From Rhodospirillaceae bacterium (lineage in GTDB: Bacteria; Pseudomonadota; Alphaproteobacteria; UBA6615): a stretch of DNA of 38,007 bases. Of this stretch, positions 26,151-33,911 are shown piece by piece (the first letter of the stretch is position 1; the number at the start of each line of letters is the position of its first letter). The position numbers were made by a program, and so were the translations under genes. Where the stretch lies: positions 1-38,007 of the forward strand of contig JABJEK010000026.1 in the NCBI GenBank assembly GCA_018702955.1. Reading direction: 5' to 3'. A model generated the notes under the pieces. The model ran no database searches. It saw nothing but the letters and a program-made list of their open reading frames with translations, and was not told where the DNA came from.

Positions 26151-27374
26151 ATGACACCGCAGCTCAAACGGGTGCTGACGCTGCCGCTTCTGACGTTGTA
26201 CGGCGTCGGCACCACCGTGGGCGCGGGAATCTATGTGCTGACCGGCACGGTCATCGAGGTCGCGGGCGCCTTCGCACCACTCAGTTTTCTGGCGGCGGCA
26301 TGTCTGGCCGGGCTGAGTGCCGCGAGTTTCGCCGAATTGAGCGCGCGAATGCCGCGGGCGGCCGGTGAGGCGCTCTATGTACGTGAGGGATTGCGCTTGC
26401 CCCGCCTGTCGGTCGTGGTGGGGCTTCTGGTCGCGGCGTCGGGCGTTATTTCATCGGCCGTTTTGACCAAGGGATTCGCAGGGTATCTCGGGGTCGTGCT
26501 CGATTGGCCGTCACCTTTGTTCACCGCAATATTGTTGATGGCTCTGGTTCTTCTCGCGATCTGGGGAATCCGCGAAGCGGTGATGGTCGCCGCAGTCATC
26601 ACGGCAGTCGAGGTGGCGGGCCTCGTTCTGGTGATCTGGGTGGCGCGTGACGGACTCACGGAAATCGGACCCTGGGCGGACAGGATTCGGCACGATGCAG
26701 GGGGACCGGCATGGGGCTTGATTGCCTCGGGTGCCGTGCTGGCCTTTTTCGCGTTTATCGGTTTCGAAGACATGGTGAATGTCGCGGAGGAAGTGCGCGA
26801 TGTCCGGCGCACGATGCCGCGGGCCATCCTTCTGACCCTGTTGATTACCGTGTTCCTGTATTGCGTGGTGTCGCTGGTCGCGTTGCTGAGCGCGTCCGCT
26901 GAGCAACTGGGCCAAAGCGACGCGCCCCTGGCGGATATCTATGCGCGGGCCACCGGCGGATCGCCGCTGCCGATTGTGTTCGTCGGGACGCTGGCGATTG
27001 TGAATGGGGCGCTTATTCAGATCATCATGGGATCACGCGTACTCTACGGGTTGGCGGCGCAGGGCCAGATTGCCGGCGTGTTTGCCAAGCTCCATCCCAC
27101 GCGTCAGACGCCCGTCGTTGCGACGATTGTCGTTGGCGGTCTGGTCGCATTGCTGGCCCTTTTGTTCCCGTTGGAAACCCTGGCGCGGCTGACATCCGTT
27201 ATTGTGTTGAGTGTTTTTGCATTGGTGAATTTTTCGTTGGTTGCTCTCAAGCGGCGCGGGGATCGCGCCGATCCGTCGACATTCCAGGTGCCGGTTTGGG
27301 TGCCTTTGGGTGGCGGATTTGCAAGTGCCGGACTGGTTGTCTTTCAGCTCGTGGCTTTCGTGTGGGACGTCTAA
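26151..27374 (+). CDS. APC-superfamily amino acid permease
   Basis: Amino acid/polyamine/cation-type permease, 407 aa, about 12 membrane segments. The first helix has the APC signature TLYGVGTTVGAGIYVLTG (broken helix with GxG), followed by SAASFAELSARMPRAAGEA. The TM6 region is AFFAFIGFEDMVNVAEEVRD, and the conserved RTMPRAILLTL follows. The protein is shorter at the end than CAT-type carriers (about 12 rather than 14 helices). Substrate not decidable. Ribosome site is weak and the gene lies 24 bases after the stress-protein gene, so it is probably translated from the same message. Confidence 0.88.
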   Translation: MTPQLKRVLTLPLLTLYGVGTTVGAGIYVLTGTVIEVAGAFAPLSFLAAACLAGLSAASFAELSARMPRAAGEALYVREGLRLPRLSVVVGLLVAASGVISSAVLTKGFAGYLGVVLDWPSPLFTAILLMALVLLAIWGIREAVMVAAVITAVEVAGLVLVIWVARDGLTEIGPWADRIRHDAGGPAWGLIASGAVLAFFAFIGFEDMVNVAEEVRDVRRTMPRAILLTLLITVFLYCVVSLVALLSASAEQLGQSDAPLADIYARATGGSPLPIVFVGTLAIVNGALIQIIMGSRVLYGLAAQGQIAGVFAKLHPTRQTPVVATIVVGGLVALLALLFPLETLARLTSVIVLSVFALVNFSLVALKRRGDRADPSTFQVPVWVPLGGGFASAGLVVFQLVAFVWDV

Positions 27375-27383
27375 TTCCGTCGT

Positions 27384-27902
27384 CTAGTTTCGGCGGCGAA
27401 AATCCACCACGGTCGTCGCAACGGGGCCGTCATCCGAACCCGCTATGTCCGGCATGGTGAAACATTCGACGGGCAACCGAAAGACGCGCCCGCCGGGATC
27501 GGACCAGCGCGTGTGGAGCCAGCGGCTCGTCGGGGGCAATTCCGCACACACGCGGCTGCATTGTGCGGTCTCGGCGATGCGCAGGAGGCCGCCGAGCAAA
27601 TCCGTGGCAAGGTACCGCTCGCGGGTGCGATCTATGATGACGATGTGGTGTGCCTTCAGGACCTCGTCCGGCCCGTTTGCGGGGGACACGTCGTAGGCCG
27701 CCAGTCCGCGAATATTGCTGTTACGCGCCGCCAGCAGCACGCCGGAAGTCTGTCGATCAGACGGGTTGGCTGAGACTCGTGATTCTACGAAGCTGCGCCA
27801 ATCATCGAGGGATAGCTGAGGATCGGCCTCCCGCGCGAGTGGGAAAACCAGATCAATCTGGTCCGTCGTGAGTGCGAACAGATCTGTGCGGTCTGCGGAC
27901 AA
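27384..27902 (-). CDS. GNAT-like hypothetical protein
   Basis: A 172-residue protein that I do not recognise by name. Its middle has a GNAT-like pattern: a beta strand SGVLLAARNSNIRGLAAYDV, a strand AHHIVIIDRTRE, then a helix ATDLLGGLLRIAETAQCSRVCAELPP. The normal acetyl-CoA loop (Q/RxxGxG/A) is not kept: the site reads RERYLATDLLG. It may be a non-catalytic or diverged N-acyltransferase. The start is TTG 27902 with AGAGG about 7 bases upstream. It is divergent from the FNR-type regulator, and the FNR box lies 60 bases upstream of this start, so it may be oxygen-regulated. Confidence 0.6.
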   Translation of the reverse strand: MSADRTDLFALTTDQIDLVFPLAREADPQLSLDDWRSFVESRVSANPSDRQTSGVLLAARNSNIRGLAAYDVSPANGPDEVLKAHHIVIIDRTRERYLATDLLGGLLRIAETAQCSRVCAELPPTSRWLHTRWSDPGGRVFRLPVECFTMPDIAGSDDGPVATTVVDFRRRN

Positions 27903-27961
27903 AAATACCTCTGGAATAGATTTTGTTGGATTTCATGTGAACATTTTCCACAAAAGATTCA

Positions 27962-27975
27962 TTGAGATGGCTCAA
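27962..27975. promoter_or_regulatory. FNR/FixK box in the regulator promoter
   Basis: TTGAGATGGCTCAA is a perfect palindrome of the form TTGA-N6-TCAA. It lies 81 bases before the regulator start codon and 60 bases before the divergent GNAT-like start. A -10-like TCTAAT/TAATAT at 28001-28008 would place it near -45, close to a class II activator position. Confidence 0.8.
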
Positions 27976-28003
27976 TTTGCCGCGCCCTACATTGGATGTG
28001 TCT

Positions 28004-28022
28004 AATATAGTTGCGCTATATT
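28004..28022. promoter_or_regulatory. Second palindrome at the regulator promoter
   Basis: AATATAGTTGCGCTATATT is a perfect inverted repeat with 7-bp arms and a 5-base spacer. It overlaps the likely -10 and start of transcription, where a bound repressor would block initiation; as RNA it would form only a weak A/U-rich hairpin. Confidence 0.55.
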
Positions 28023-28055
28023 GCGGTCAGAGTAGGTCTCAAGAGGGAAAGCGCG

Positions 28056-28775
28056 ATGTCTGACTCTTCGAAATCAGCACAGAAGGCGCCACGCCATAAT
28101 TGTGACACCTGCGATGTGCGCCACAAGGCGATGTGCGCGGCCGTCGGCCACGAGCATACCGATCAACTGCAGGCGATCGTCAGCCATCGCGACTATTCGC
28201 CGGGGCAGGTGATTTTCGAGGAAGGCGATCCTGCCGACTACGTGTTCAACATCTCCGATGGCGAAGTGCGCCTCTACAAGCTGCTGCCGGACGGGCGCCG
28301 CCAGGTAACGGGTTTTCTCACGCCCGGTGATTTCCTGGGATTGATCACGGAAAGTTCTTATGCGTATGGCGCCGGGGCGATCGGTGCCGTCGAGTTGTGC
28401 TGTATGAAGCTCACCAATCTCGAGCGGCTGCTGTCCGACATTCCGCCGGTTCGTGAGCGCCTTCTCGATATGAGCCGGGACGAGCTGGCCGCTGCGCAGG
28501 AGCAGATGCTATTGCTCGGTCGCAAGACCGCACGCGAGAAGATTCTTTCGTTCCTGCTCTATCGGCACAAGCATCTGGACCGGACGGATAGTGATGCGAG
28601 TATCGATCTGCCGATGTCGCGCACCGATATCGCGGACTATCTCGGCCTGACCATCGAGACCGTCAGCCGGACGTTTACGGCTCTGCGCGATGAGGGACTG
28701 ATCGAGCTGCCCAACCCGCACCACGTCATCTTTCCCGACCTCGATGCTGTGCGAGACGCTGCCGACGCTGCATAG
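28056..28775 (+). CDS. FNR/FixK-type oxygen-responsive regulator (Crp/Fnr family)
   Basis: Crp/Fnr transcription factor, 239 aa. N-terminal Cys C16, C19 and C27 (NCDTCDVRHKAMC) with C115/C116 (VELCCMK) match the four ligands of a [4Fe-4S] oxygen sensor as in FnrN/AadR/FnrL proteins. The cyclic-nucleotide-type barrel spans about 32-125, the dimer helix about 130-158, and the HTH has DIADYLGLTIETVSRTFTAL with E201, S204 and R205, the residues that read TTGA half-sites. ATG 28056 follows GAGGGA at 7 bases. A matching box lies in its own promoter, suggesting autoregulation. Likely controls the switch to low-oxygen metabolism. Confidence 0.92.
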   Translation: MSDSSKSAQKAPRHNCDTCDVRHKAMCAAVGHEHTDQLQAIVSHRDYSPGQVIFEEGDPADYVFNISDGEVRLYKLLPDGRRQVTGFLTPGDFLGLITESSYAYGAGAIGAVELCCMKLTNLERLLSDIPPVRERLLDMSRDELAAAQEQMLLLGRKTAREKILSFLLYRHKHLDRTDSDASIDLPMSRTDIADYLGLTIETVSRTFTALRDEGLIELPNPHHVIFPDLDAVRDAADAA

Positions 28776-28823
28776 TGACTGTTGTCATGTTGCCTCGAAG
28801 GCAGGGTGTTTTTCTGAACGATC

Positions 28824-28837
28824 TTGACGTGCGTCAA
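28824..28837. promoter_or_regulatory. FNR/FixK box upstream of the small conserved gene
   Basis: TTGACGTGCGTCAA is a perfect TTGAC-N4-GTCAA palindrome. It is 70 bases before the ATG at 28908; a class II arrangement predicts transcription from about 28872, and CATAGG at 28858-28863 could be a poor -10. Confidence 0.82.
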
Positions 28838-28907
28838 CGCGCCGAAGGCAGGTGCCGCATAGGTTCCGGATCGACCCCTTGGAGAATAGCTGAAGGATTT
28901 TTTTTCG

Positions 28908-29267
28908 ATGACCTTATGCCACATTCGTCTTGAACTTGGCCGTGACCAAGATTTCCCCGACGGCAGCGTAGAACGCGGCTACGAATTCGCGGCTCCGTTG
29001 ACGGATGACGGGCATCTGGATCGCGATGAATGGCGCGACGTGCGTGACAAATGCACGGTGCGCCGTTTCTGGCATAACGAGCCGGACGAACATGGACATC
29101 TGGTCCATCGCGGCAGCGGTTGGGCGTTCCACTATGACGATGAGCCGGTGGACGAGGATGAACCCCTGTTCAAGCTCGACCGGCATACCCTGGTTCAGGG
29201 CGAGTATGTCTCGATCACCGAGCATGATGGCGTGTTGCGCACATTCCGGGTTGTCGGCGTTCGCTGA
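28908..29267 (+). CDS. Small conserved hypothetical protein, probable FNR target
   Basis: A 119-residue acidic, His/Asp-rich protein (CHIRLELGRDQDFPDGS, GYEFAAPLTDDGHLDRDEWRD, CTVRRFWHNEPDEHGHLVHR, GWAFHYDDEPVDEDEPLFKLDRH, EYVSITEHDGVLRTFRVVGVR). It resembles an uncharacterised family that I recall from alphaproteobacteria; no catalytic motif can be named. It has one domain, no signal peptide and no membrane segment. AAGGA lies 10 bases before the ATG. The perfect FNR box upstream suggests induction under low oxygen. Its TGA stop is directly next to the stop of the convergent transporter gene, with no base between. Confidence 0.82.
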   Translation: MTLCHIRLELGRDQDFPDGSVERGYEFAAPLTDDGHLDRDEWRDVRDKCTVRRFWHNEPDEHGHLVHRGSGWAFHYDDEPVDEDEPLFKLDRHTLVQGEYVSITEHDGVLRTFRVVGVR

Positions 29268-30167
29268 CTACAACCCGGTCGCCTTGCGTCGCCTGTTCTC
29301 CAGGTGAATCGAGTAATAGTTCCCGGCGAATATGATGAGTGCGCCGATCAACACCGGCAGCTGCGCGGTTTCGTTATAAAGCAGGAGCCCGACCGCCACG
29401 ATCAGCGGCAGGCGCATGAAATCCATCGGGACCACGATGGTCTGATCCGCCATCGAAAGGGCCTTGGCCGTACAATAATGAGCTGACAGGCCAACGGCGC
29501 CGACGACGAACAGCCAGAACAGCTGCAGCCAGTCCGGCGTGACCCAGACAAACACCGACAGCGCGATACCCATCGGCAACTGGATCACGGACATATAGAG
29601 CAGGATGGCGATCGGCGCGTCGGTGCGGGTCATGTATTTGGTGATTGTCAGGGTCATGGCGAAACCCACGGCGGCACCCAGTACGGCCAGCGTGCCATGG
29701 TCGATGGCTGCGACCCCGGGGCGCAGGATGATCAGGATGCCGATGAACCCGAAGGCCACCGCGACCACCCGGCCCCGGTTCAGCCGTTCACCCAGGAACA
29801 GCACGGCCAGGATCGTCGCCCAGATCGGTGCGGTAAATTCGATCGCGAATACTTCGGCCAGCGGCAAAAGGCCGATCCCCGTGATCCAGCCCAGCTGCGC
29901 TGCGAAGTGAACAAAATTCCGACCGAACTGGAGTTTCAGGTTGTTTGTCCGCCAGATCGCACGGCCCATGGTCAGCGCAAAGGGCAGCAGAATTAGAAGC
30001 GCGCCGATGCTGCGGAACAACATGATCTGGAAACTGTGGATCTCGCCGGAAAGCTCGCGCACCGCGATGGCCATCAGGGTGAACGACAAAAGAGTGCCCG
30101 TCATCCAGGCGACCGCTTGAAAAAGCGGTGCCTGAGATTTCGCCTGAGGCGGGGTCTGGGGTCTCAT
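29268..30167 (-). CDS. DMT-superfamily (EamA) transporter
   Basis: Drug/metabolite transporter with two EamA repeats and ten membrane segments, 299 aa. Repeat 1 includes AVAWMTGTLLSFTLMAIAVREL, RSIGALLILLPFA and the FTAPIWATILAVLFLGERLNRGR signature; repeat 2 has GAAVGFAMTLTITKYMTR, HYCTAKALSMADQTIVVPMDF and LLYNETAQLPVLIGALIIFAGN. Such proteins export amino acids or other metabolites; the substrate is not known. The N-terminus (MRPQTPPQAKSQ) is short and polar. It lies 46 bases from the end of the Ldh2-type gene on the same strand, so the two may be one unit with the transporter last. Confidence 0.88.
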   Translation of the reverse strand: MRPQTPPQAKSQAPLFQAVAWMTGTLLSFTLMAIAVRELSGEIHSFQIMLFRSIGALLILLPFALTMGRAIWRTNNLKLQFGRNFVHFAAQLGWITGIGLLPLAEVFAIEFTAPIWATILAVLFLGERLNRGRVVAVAFGFIGILIILRPGVAAIDHGTLAVLGAAVGFAMTLTITKYMTRTDAPIAILLYMSVIQLPMGIALSVFVWVTPDWLQLFWLFVVGAVGLSAHYCTAKALSMADQTIVVPMDFMRLPLIVAVGLLLYNETAQLPVLIGALIIFAGNYYSIHLENRRRKATGL

Positions 30168-30213
30168 GTCGGGAAGGTCCGGCGTGCGGTCGCGTTGTGG
30201 GACCGGCGCAAAC

Positions 30214-31281
30214 CTAGCCTAGCCGATCAACCGAGAGATCGTCGGCGACCCTGGCGAGGTTCTCGAGCAGCGGGTCGGGCAGCGGGATGCCATTTGCCGT
30301 TCGGTCCGCATAGGCGGCGTGGGTGCCTTCGCCCGGCAGGCGAACGCGCTCGACGCCGGGCAGGGTCGGTGATCCATGCATCTCCGCGATTACCGCATCG
30401 ACCTGCTTCTTGAAGTCGCCAACATCCATGAAGGCTGAGATGTTGACCGCCAGGTAGAACTGGCCGGTGTTGGTCGGCGACGCGGCGTCTGCGTTCATGT
30501 CGACGACGTTCTTGCCGAAATGGGCACCATTGAGCGTGCCCGCCAGGATGCCGAAGATCAGCGCCAGCCCGTAGCCTTTCGGGCCGCCGATCGGCAGCAG
30601 ATAGCCGGTGTCCGCCTTGCTGGCGTCGGTCAAGGGGCCGCCGTCAGGGCCGACCATCCAGCCCTCCGGCATTTCAATGCCGCGCTGGGCATAGACCTTG
30701 ACCTTGCCGTAGGAGGTCACGGTCGTGGCCATGTCGAGGACGATGGAATCTTCCTTGTCGGCCGGGACCGACACCGCGATCGGGTTGGTCGAGAGCAGTG
30801 CCTCGGTGCCGCCCCAGGGTGGCAGGTGATTGGCGCTGCCGACCGCGACGTAAAGCCCGATCATGTCGTGATCCAGCGCCATGTTGGAGTAGACCCCGGC
30901 GGCGCCAGCGTGGTTCGAGCTGTGCAGGCCGACCCAGGCGACACCGGCCGTCTTGGCCTTTTCGATCGCCACTTCCGCGGCCCTGTGGACGACGAGATGA
31001 CCCATCCCGTTGTCGCCATCGACCAGCGCCATCGCCGTGCGTTCTTTCTCGATCTTGATGTCCGGCGTCGGATTGAAGCCGCCGGATTTGAGGCGCCCGA
31101 TATATCCGGGCAGCCGGAAGATGCCATGGGAATCCTTGCCGAGCATGTCGCCCTCGGCCATCAGGTTGGCCACCGTTGCGGCGTCGGCGTCGGGCATGCC
31201 AGAGGCGGCAAAGCAGCGGGTCATGAAGGCTTCGATCTGGTCGCGGGTAAACCGCTGCATGTTGTTTGCGTCGGCCGGCAT
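30214..31281 (-). CDS. Malate/L-lactate dehydrogenase family (Ldh2/YbiC) oxidoreductase
   Basis: NAD(P)-dependent dehydrogenase of the Ldh2/malate/ureidoglycolate family, 355 aa, not related to classical Rossmann LDH/MDH. Typical blocks are GDMLGKDSHGIFRLPGYIGRL, VGLHSSNHAGAAGVYS with the catalytic His, GGTEALLSTNPIAVSVPA, VLDMATTVTSYGKVKVYA and GPKGYGLALIFGILAGTL. Substrates in the family include malate, 2,3-diketo-gulonate, sulfolactate, ureidoglycolate and cyclic imino acids; the sequence does not decide. Start at 31281 (MPADANNM) is marked by GGGGAGAG at the right distance; a longer frame adds 16 residues. Divergent from the amidase gene, which suggests shared control. Confidence 0.9.
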   Translation of the reverse strand: MPADANNMQRFTRDQIEAFMTRCFAASGMPDADAATVANLMAEGDMLGKDSHGIFRLPGYIGRLKSGGFNPTPDIKIEKERTAMALVDGDNGMGHLVVHRAAEVAIEKAKTAGVAWVGLHSSNHAGAAGVYSNMALDHDMIGLYVAVGSANHLPPWGGTEALLSTNPIAVSVPADKEDSIVLDMATTVTSYGKVKVYAQRGIEMPEGWMVGPDGGPLTDASKADTGYLLPIGGPKGYGLALIFGILAGTLNGAHFGKNVVDMNADAASPTNTGQFYLAVNISAFMDVGDFKKQVDAVIAEMHGSPTLPGVERVRLPGEGTHAAYADRTANGIPLPDPLLENLARVADDLSVDRLG

Positions 31282-31420
31282 CTTCACTCTCCCCAAATGC
31301 ATAAATCTCGTGGGGCGCACCATAGACAAAAAACAGACTGCGCGGCGAGAGCCCGGGGGAATATACTTCTGTGCTCCGAAGGACGAAGAATGACGCGTAA
31401 ACCCGAAGTGGAATCAACCA

Positions 31421-32833
31421 ATGCCTGAGATGAACCTTGAAGACCGCACCATCGCCGAAATTGCGGCAGACATGCGTGCCGGCCGGACGACCGCCGCGGC
31501 ACTCGCGGATACTGCGACCGCCAACCATGCAGCCGGTGACGCGACCTTCGGGGCCTACAAGACCTGGGACGCTGAGCGATTCCGGGCCGAGGCCGACATC
31601 GCTGACCGGGCGTTGGCGGCCGGCATCGAACTTGGGCCGCTCCAGGGCATTCCGATTTCCGTCAAGGATCTGTATGGCGTTCGCGGCTACCCGACATTCG
31701 CCGGATCGCCGCGAGAATTGCCGGCGGCGTGGCGCCATGAAGGCCCGGTCATCCGCGCGTTGCGCCGGCAGCTCGCGGCGTTCTCGGGCAAGACCCATAC
31801 CGTGCAATTCGCCTTCGGTGCGCTGGGGACGAATCCCCATTGGGGCACGCCACGCAACCCCTGGGACGCCGACGACCATCGTGCGCCCGGCGGCTCAAGT
31901 GCGGGGGCTGGTGTCAGCCTCTGGGAAGGCTCGGCGCTGCTGGCGCTCGGCACCGATACGGCGGGTTCGGTGCGGATGCCGGCGAGCATGACCGGCACCG
32001 TCGGCATCAAGACCACGCAAGGCCGCTGGTCGATTGAAGGGATCACGCCGTTGAGCCATACGCTCGACACGCCCGGTGTGTTGGCGCGCTCCGTCGCCGA
32101 CGCTGCGCTCGGGTTTTCGGTGATCGACCCCGACGTCAGCGGCGATCCGGAAGGTTTCCTGGCCGCTGTCGAGACGGCTGATGTCGGCGATTTTCGTATC
32201 GGCGTTTGTGAGATGTTTTTTGACGCCTGCGATCCCGGGGTAGCAGAGGGCGTTCGTGCTGCACTGGCGGAGCTCGAGGCAGCGGGCGCACGGATCCAGA
32301 GTGTGGATATTCCAGGCCTCGACGAAGTCGATCAGATCTTCCGTACCGGCGGTTTGTCGGCCTTCGAATTCGCCAGCTTTATCAAGGATGAGCTGCCGGA
32401 CTTCTTGGAGGATATCGACCCGATGGTGGGGTCGCGCTTCGACAAGATGGCGGCGATGACCGCGAGCGATTACCAGAGCCGTTTGCGGCGGATGGCAGCG
32501 CTCTCGCAGGCGGCGCACGCCGCCATGGCGAACGAGCATGCGGTGGTCGGCCCGACGATCCCGATCACCCCGCCGAAGATCGCCGATGTGCAGGATCCTA
32601 AGGACTATATGAAGGCCAACCTGATGGCCGCGCGGAACACGACGGTGGCCAATCTGCTGGCGATGAGCGCCGTCACGATCCCCGTGGCATTGGATGCGGC
32701 GGGCATGCCGGTCGGGCTTCAGATCAACTGCGCGGGCGGCGATGATGCGCGCGCCGTGGCCATCGCGCGGGCCTTCGAGAAGGTGCTAGGGACTGCGCGA
32801 CAGCGCCTGGGCACACCGCCGCTGTCGTCCTGA
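31421..32833 (+). CDS. Amidase signature family hydrolase
   Basis: Amidase-signature enzyme, 470 aa, hydrolysing an amide bond. The Ser-cisSer-Lys triad is visible: K82 in GIPISVKDLYG, cis-Ser S159 in APGGSSAGAGVSLWEG, and nucleophile S183 in GTDTAGSVRMPAS. The rest follows the family (GIKTTQGRWSIEGITPLSHTLDTPGVLARSV). It is closer to stand-alone amidases/AtzF-like proteins than to GatA, since no gatB/gatC lies nearby and the length is normal for both. It is divergent from the Ldh2-type gene and convergent with the CitE-type gene (9-base gap). The amide substrate is unknown. Confidence 0.9.
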   Translation: MPEMNLEDRTIAEIAADMRAGRTTAAALADTATANHAAGDATFGAYKTWDAERFRAEADIADRALAAGIELGPLQGIPISVKDLYGVRGYPTFAGSPRELPAAWRHEGPVIRALRRQLAAFSGKTHTVQFAFGALGTNPHWGTPRNPWDADDHRAPGGSSAGAGVSLWEGSALLALGTDTAGSVRMPASMTGTVGIKTTQGRWSIEGITPLSHTLDTPGVLARSVADAALGFSVIDPDVSGDPEGFLAAVETADVGDFRIGVCEMFFDACDPGVAEGVRAALAELEAAGARIQSVDIPGLDEVDQIFRTGGLSAFEFASFIKDELPDFLEDIDPMVGSRFDKMAAMTASDYQSRLRRMAALSQAAHAAMANEHAVVGPTIPITPPKIADVQDPKDYMKANLMAARNTTVANLLAMSAVTIPVALDAAGMPVGLQINCAGGDDARAVAIARAFEKVLGTARQRLGTPPLSS

Positions 32834-32842
32834 ATTTTGGAT

Positions 32843-33697
32843 TTACGCGTCTGCTCTATCCGCGACCGCAATAATCCGTTCCATCGTGCGCAGCACCGGC
32901 CGCTCGATCAGCTTGCCGTCGACGACCACGAGGCCGGTGTTGGCTTCTTCGAAGGCCGCCACGATCTTGCGTGCGTGGGCGATCTGATCGGCGCTGGGTG
33001 AGAATATCTCGTTGATGATCTCGATCTGGTTGGGATGGATCGAACCCTTGCCGGTGAAGCCCAGACGTGCGCTGGCCTCTGCCTCCTCGCGCAACCCATC
33101 GAAGTCTTTCAGATCAAGCCACGGCACATCGATCGCATCCACTCCCGCAGCCGCGGCCGCATGCACCACCCGCGAACGGGCATAGAGCAGCGGTTCCCAC
33201 GCATATTCGCAGCGCAAATCCGCCGCGAGATCGACCCCGCCGAACAGCAGCGAGTCGATCCGGTTGCTGGCATGGGCGATGTCATAGGCCGCTTCCAGCC
33301 CGTGATTGGTCTCGATGATGATCTGCAGGCGGACCGGCAGGCCGAGCGCGTCGAGCTTGTCCGACACGCCCCTGACCTCTTCGGCCGTGTTGACCTTGGG
33401 CAGCATCAGTGCCGGCGGCGGTGATTTTGCCTCGTAGATGGCCGCGAGGTCGGCGCGGCCGTAGTCACTGCCCAGTTCGTTCACCCGCACGATGCGTTCC
33501 ACCCCGTCATCGGCCTGCGGCTCGGCGAAGATCGCAAGCATGTTCTCGCGCGCATCGTCCTTGTCGTGGGGCGCGACCCCGTCCTCAAGTTCGACGCAGA
33601 CGATGTCCGCGCCCGATCCCAGGGCCTTGGTGAACATTGACGGGTCGGTGCCGGGGGAGAAGATGAAACTGCGGCGCGGCTGGATGGGTGCGGGCAT
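32843..33697 (-). CDS. HpcH/HpaI aldolase / citrate-lyase beta (CitE)-like protein
   Basis: CitE-like TIM-barrel lyase, 284 aa. Marks: RSFIFSPGTDPSMFTKAL, the divalent-metal site in IVCVELEDGVAPHDKDDAR, VRVNELGSDYGRADL, LPKVNTAEEV, IIIETNHGLEAAYDIA with the metal Glu, FGGVDLAADLR with the metal Asp, and GKGSIHPNQIEIIN. Family members cleave citramalyl-CoA, malyl-CoA, citryl-CoA or beta-methylmalyl-CoA; without citD/citF this is not citrate lyase itself. Start at 33697 (MPAPIQPRRS) is preferred to TTG 33709. Transcribed divergently from the Tm-1-like gene over a 214-base spacer; no clear operator seen in it. Confidence 0.87.
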   Translation of the reverse strand: MPAPIQPRRSFIFSPGTDPSMFTKALGSGADIVCVELEDGVAPHDKDDARENMLAIFAEPQADDGVERIVRVNELGSDYGRADLAAIYEAKSPPPALMLPKVNTAEEVRGVSDKLDALGLPVRLQIIIETNHGLEAAYDIAHASNRIDSLLFGGVDLAADLRCEYAWEPLLYARSRVVHAAAAAGVDAIDVPWLDLKDFDGLREEAEASARLGFTGKGSIHPNQIEIINEIFSPSADQIAHARKIVAAFEEANTGLVVVDGKLIERPVLRTMERIIAVADRADA

Positions 33698-33911
33698 GGG
33701 TGATCTCAACCTGGTTGTGGTTCGTAGATACTCAAATACGCAAACTTCTTGCGCGTGTTTCGAGACGCTCTCTCATTCGCTATGATCCGCGGAAAGCAGG
33801 ACCTGACCGGGAAAAACCGGAACAAGTTTTTTGCAGTTGAGCGTCGCGATCAGATTAGCGGCATGTGATAAACCCGCACGCAGAAAAACAACAGGGAAGA
33901 GACGGCCCGAA

